33,086 bases of DNA from a virus: positions 1 to 33,086 of IMG/VR virus record IMGVR_UViG_3300047508_000070. One strand, given 5' to 3'. This document shows, piece after piece, positions 30,587 to 33,086 of this stretch. Position numbers and translations under genes: made by a program. How positions within the stretch are numbered: position 1 is the stretch's first letter; each line of letters starts with the position of its first letter. The notes under the pieces are model-generated. The model did no database searches. It was not told the origin of the DNA and saw only the letters and a program-made list of their open reading frames with translations.

Positions 30587-30620
30587 AAAGGGGCCGGTTC
30601 CTTCGGGGACCGGCCCCTTT
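30587..30620. terminator. Bidirectional terminator between convergent genes
   Basis: AAAGGGGCCGGTTCC (30587-30601) pairs with GGGACCGGCCCCTTT (30606-30620) around a TTCG loop; 15 pairs with one G-T. The A-run on one side and T-run on the other let it end transcripts from both the secreted-protein gene (plus) and the flavin dehydrogenase operon (minus). Confidence 0.9.
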
Positions 30621-30639
30621 CGCATGTGATACCGGACTA

Positions 30640-32253
30640 TCAGTGCAAGATGGTGTCAGCCGTTCGCAGCGCCAGAGCCGCCAACGTCAGTGTCGGGTTG
30701 GCTGTGCCCTCGGTGGGGAACACGCTCGACCCGGCGATGAACATGTTGGGCACGTCGTGAGAACGACAGTCGCGGTCCACTACTGATGTGTGTGGATCGT
30801 TGCCCATGTTGGTGGTGCCGATGATGTGTCCGGCTCCGAACAGGAATGGGACGTGATGCCGGTCGGTGGCATTCATCGCCTCAAACAGCCGCTCATGAAG
30901 CGCCTCTGCTTCGGCAGCACCATCGTTGACGTAGCGGCCGATGGTGAAGCTGATCCGCGGTCGAGGGATGCCGATGGCATCGACGTTGGCGAAGTCGGGC
31001 ACGATCCGGTTCTCGGGGTTGGGCAACTGCTCGGTCAGTGAGCCGAAGCGGAACTCACGAGTGACGTGATCGCGCCAGCGATCGCGCAGGGCGTTGCCGC
31101 CCTCCCGAAGCTGGACGAACGTCCCGGCACCATCGGGCTGGGCAGTGAACTCGAATGTCGGATCACCGATCGGGAACTTCCAACCGTCGTTGCCGATTTC
31201 GACACGGAACGCCGAGTGGTCGCCGCGCGTTGCTGCCTGGCGAGTGCTCTCGATTCCTGCTGTGCTCAGCGGGCCACGCTGACCGAACACCGGCTCGTCG
31301 CTGAGCGCGTAGCTCAGCTTGATCGGGTGATCCATCAGGTTGCGGCCCACCATGTCCGACGAGTTGCCGACACCGGCACCACCGTTGGCCATCAGCATGA
31401 TCTTCGGTGTCTCGATGGCATTGGCTGCCAGTATCACAATGTCGGCCAGGACTGTCACGTTGCTCTTGTCGGGCTTGCGGTAGACGACACCCGTGGCCCT
31501 GCCGTTGCTGACGAGGATGTCGTGAACGACGGCGTTGGGGATGATCTTGGCACCATGCTCGCGAGCCAGATCGAGATGGATCAGGGCGTCGTACTTGGCA
31601 CCGATCGGACACACCGGGATGCAGTTGGAGTTGCCCACGCAGTGGTGGCGATCGTTGTACGTCTCGGAGTTGCGGGCCTGTGGCGTCCCCAAGACCTCAA
31701 GGCCGAGCTTGGCTGCTGCCTTGGCGATGATGCCGTCGAGGTAGCTGGTGGGGATTTCCTCCATCGGGAACGGTGCGGACCGCGGTGAGCCTTGGTCAAC
31801 GGCGCTGTTGCCAGCAACACCGATGGCGACCTCGGCGCGGACGTACCACGGCTCCAACTCGTTGTAGGTGATCGGCCAATCGACGCCGACGCCGAACAGG
31901 CTGTGCAGGTTGAAGTCGGACGGCAGCAGGCGTGGGCAAGAGCCGAGCCAGTGCCACGTCGTGCCGCCGACGATGCGCTCGTAGGTCGAGCCGAACGGAT
32001 CGGGGCCGTTCTGGATGAAGTAGCCGGTGCCGGGGACACCGATCTCCAACACGCTCGGGCGTGGTGCCCAGGGCGTGTTCGGATAGGGCGACTCGGGGAC
32101 CTTGGCGGTTGCCGCACGGAAGGTCGCCACGGCGACATCTCGGTCCTGCGGAGGGCCAGCCTCCAAGATGGTCACGTTCATGCCAGCCTTGGCCAGCTTC
32201 CAGCCGACCAGTGCTCCGGCAACGCCGGAGCCAACGATTACTGCGTTCGTCAT
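30640..32253 (-). CDS. GMC-family FAD dehydrogenase (gluconate/sorbitol-dehydrogenase type large subunit)
   Basis: A 537-residue flavoprotein on the minus strand. The N-terminus has the FAD-binding motif AVIVGSGVAGALVGWKLAKA, then ILEAGPP. Near the C-terminus H-I-I-G-T-T-N-M-G and F-P-T-E-G-T-A-N-P-T-L-T carry the GMC catalytic His and Asn, and a final GMC flavin loop (NMFIAGSSVFP). A cluster H-H-C205-V-G-N-S-N-C211-I-P-V-C215-P-I-G-A resembles the 3Fe-4S-binding segment of three-subunit FAD sugar dehydrogenases; the first Cys is shifted by one, so cluster binding is uncertain. The partner small subunit is encoded just upstream and overlaps by ATGA. The substrate cannot be read. It could oxidise a sugar or alcohol and feed electrons to the host chain. 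Confidence 0.85.
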   Translation of the reverse strand: MTNAVIVGSGVAGALVGWKLAKAGMNVTILEAGPPQDRDVAVATFRAATAKVPESPYPNTPWAPRPSVLEIGVPGTGYFIQNGPDPFGSTYERIVGGTTWHWLGSCPRLLPSDFNLHSLFGVGVDWPITYNELEPWYVRAEVAIGVAGNSAVDQGSPRSAPFPMEEIPTSYLDGIIAKAAAKLGLEVLGTPQARNSETYNDRHHCVGNSNCIPVCPIGAKYDALIHLDLAREHGAKIIPNAVVHDILVSNGRATGVVYRKPDKSNVTVLADIVILAANAIETPKIMLMANGGAGVGNSSDMVGRNLMDHPIKLSYALSDEPVFGQRGPLSTAGIESTRQAATRGDHSAFRVEIGNDGWKFPIGDPTFEFTAQPDGAGTFVQLREGGNALRDRWRDHVTREFRFGSLTEQLPNPENRIVPDFANVDAIGIPRPRISFTIGRYVNDGAAEAEALHERLFEAMNATDRHHVPFLFGAGHIIGTTNMGNDPHTSVVDRDCRSHDVPNMFIAGSSVFPTEGTANPTLTLAALALRTADTILH

Positions 32254-32732
32254 GGTGCCTCATCCCAATCGGGGAACCCGTACGGTTCGCTGGAAACGGT
32301 GGCCAGGTGCCCGTCATCGAGCGATTCCCAGGCCAGTGCCTCCAAGTAGTCGGCGGTCTTGTTGTTGACCAGACCGGAGTACCAGAAGGTCAGAATCTGC
32401 TGTGCTGTGAGGGCGTTGCCGTCGTCGTTGAGAGCGCCGGAACGCAAGATGTCGTTGAAGTTGTCGCGGCCCTTGGTGGCGTTGACCAGCTTGCGCAGAG
32501 CGGCCGGGTCGATGGCCGCCTGGTACTGCGCGCCAACCTCGTCGCGCAATGAGAACTCGTTGTCGGTCAGGGCCTCGGAGAGGTTCATGAACTGATCGAG
32601 GGTCACCGGGCCGGTAGTCGGAGCGGGTGGGGTCTTGGCCAGGGTGGTCGTGGATGGGAGTGCTGCAAGGGCGGCAGTTCCCATCAGACCGAACAGGACT
32701 TGCCTGCGTGTGGGCCGGAGTTGGGTATCCAT
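32250..32732 (-). CDS. Tat-signal small subunit of FAD dehydrogenase
   Basis: A 160-residue protein. I take the minus-strand ATG at 32732, behind GAAGGAGGT; an upstream start would add 16 residues of unlikely sequence. The N-terminus TRRQVLFGLMGTAALAALP is a twin-arginine signal. The mature part reads LDQFMNLSEALTDN, then DPAALRKLVNATKG, LTAQQILTFWYSGLV and AWESL. This looks like the small subunit of FAD-dependent sorbitol/gluconate-type dehydrogenases, which carries the large subunit out through the Tat system (the large subunit has no signal of its own). The 4-bp overlap with the large subunit gene shows they are one operon. Family assignment is by pattern and partner. Confidence 0.7.
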   Translation of the reverse strand: MDTQLRPTRRQVLFGLMGTAALAALPSTTTLAKTPPAPTTGPVTLDQFMNLSEALTDNEFSLRDEVGAQYQAAIDPAALRKLVNATKGRDNFNDILRSGALNDDGNALTAQQILTFWYSGLVNNKTADYLEALAWESLDDGHLATVSSEPYGFPDWDEAP

Positions 32733-32929
32733 ATGTACCTCCTTCGGGTGACAAGCCTGACACATCGAGCGCTTGTTCACTGGCCTCCGGAAGGAGTGCT
32801 ACGGTCGGCCCTTCACAACTGAGTTACAGGTTCCACGGTCACCGCATCTGATACGTGGAAGGTCCGAGTTGATGGCTCTGACCTTCCTGACCGTCGAACC
32901 TGTCATCTAACGAACCAGGGAGGTCATCC
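32733..32929. other. Divergent intergenic region
   Basis: 197 bases between the minus-strand dehydrogenase operon and a plus-strand gene. It should hold promoters for both, but I see no convincing -35/-10 pair. An inverted repeat TTCCACG (32831-32837) and CGTGGAA (32854-32860) with a 16-base centre containing GATAC is a candidate operator or hairpin. GGGAGGT (32918-32924) is the ribosome binding site of the next gene. Confidence 0.5.
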
Positions 32930-33086
32930 GTGGCCCAATATAGCACGCATCGGCAAGTGGTGGGGGACATTGCCCGACTGCCCCGGCCGGACGGGATGAG
33001 CCGGACCCAGTGGAGAGGTGTGCGGGCCTACCTGGTGGCCATCGCCAAGCACTATCCGAACCCCTACCCGAGCCAGGAGCGCCTCG
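32930..33086 (+). CDS. Partial gene, possible helix-turn-helix protein
   Basis: The first 52 codons of a gene cut by the window end, starting at GTG 32930 with GGGAGGT five bases upstream. It reads AQYSTHRQVVGDIARLPRPD and continues SRTQWRGVRAYLVAIAKHYP and NPYPSQERL. The pattern 'xxPSQERLA...' often begins a winged/helix-turn-helix DNA-binding domain of plasmid- or phage-type replication or regulatory proteins. The rest lies outside the window, so the call is tentative. Confidence 0.5.
   Translation, partial: MAQYSTHRQVVGDIARLPRPDGMSRTQWRGVRAYLVAIAKHYPNPYPSQERL

Noticed and set aside
30790-31788. Plus-strand open frames opposite the dehydrogenase
   Set aside because: They are antisense to a clear GMC protein and carry no recognisable domain or ribosome binding site.

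Overview
The window is part of the genome of a large contractile-tailed phage (myovirus) of a GC-rich host, most likely an actinobacterium. The reasons are GC-rich coding sequence with no introns, almost continuous plus-strand genes with 1-4 nt overlaps, a complete contractile-tail set (sheath, tube, wedge and hub proteins), and actinobacterial-looking promoters. A Ro60-type RNA-binding protein beside myovirus structural genes recalls the Bxz1-like (cluster C) mycobacteriophages, but I cannot confirm that assignment without a search.

Layout. 1-2364: end of a scaffold-like gene, the major capsid protein, a strong hairpin after the capsid gene, and a small Ig/PKD-like candidate decoration protein. 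2405-9598: fibre, collar, connector and appendage genes, including a tail-collar protein and a repetitive fibre. 9654-10750: two small proteins in the position of connector/tail-completion genes. 10826-20354: sheath, tube, a tail assembly chaperone with a probable +1 frameshift (CCC-TAA), a tape-measure-like protein carrying two cell-wall-cleaving domains, a tail protein with an NlpC/P60 domain, a gp53/LysM-like protein, a gpD-like hub and a gp25-like wedge. 20347-25201: a J-like wedge, a gpI-like tail protein and a minor tail protein. 25211-27111: a small membrane protein, an acidic/basic-linker protein and a VWA-domain protein.

The most interesting part is 27136-29629. After two back-to-back terminator hairpins, a promoter (TTGCAA-17-TAGCTT) fires into six tandem non-coding RNA units that end at the start codon of a full-length Ro60/TROVE protein. 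Each unit has a 22-nt 5' block of constant length (GGGCCGRA...TCGGTTATC) that can form a closing helix with a conserved unpaired C, as in Ro60-binding Y RNAs. At least two units contain a circularly permuted tRNA domain (T arm, then an acceptor stem closed by a loop, then a D arm). I read this as a phage-encoded array of multiple Y RNAs with its own Ro protein.

29630-33086 is an accessory region: terminators, a small gene that looks leaderless, a secreted protein behind a strong promoter, and a convergent minus-strand pair encoding a Tat-signal small subunit and a GMC-family flavin dehydrogenase (an unexpected metabolic pair for a phage). Last comes the start of another plus-strand gene with a possible helix-turn-helix, cut by the window edge.

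Across the whole window an octamer, GGTATCAC, occurs far more often than chance (18 exact copies found by eye on both strands, about one expected). It sits inside genes as well as between Shine-Dalgarno sequences and start codons, and suggests a dispersed phage-specific regulatory site.
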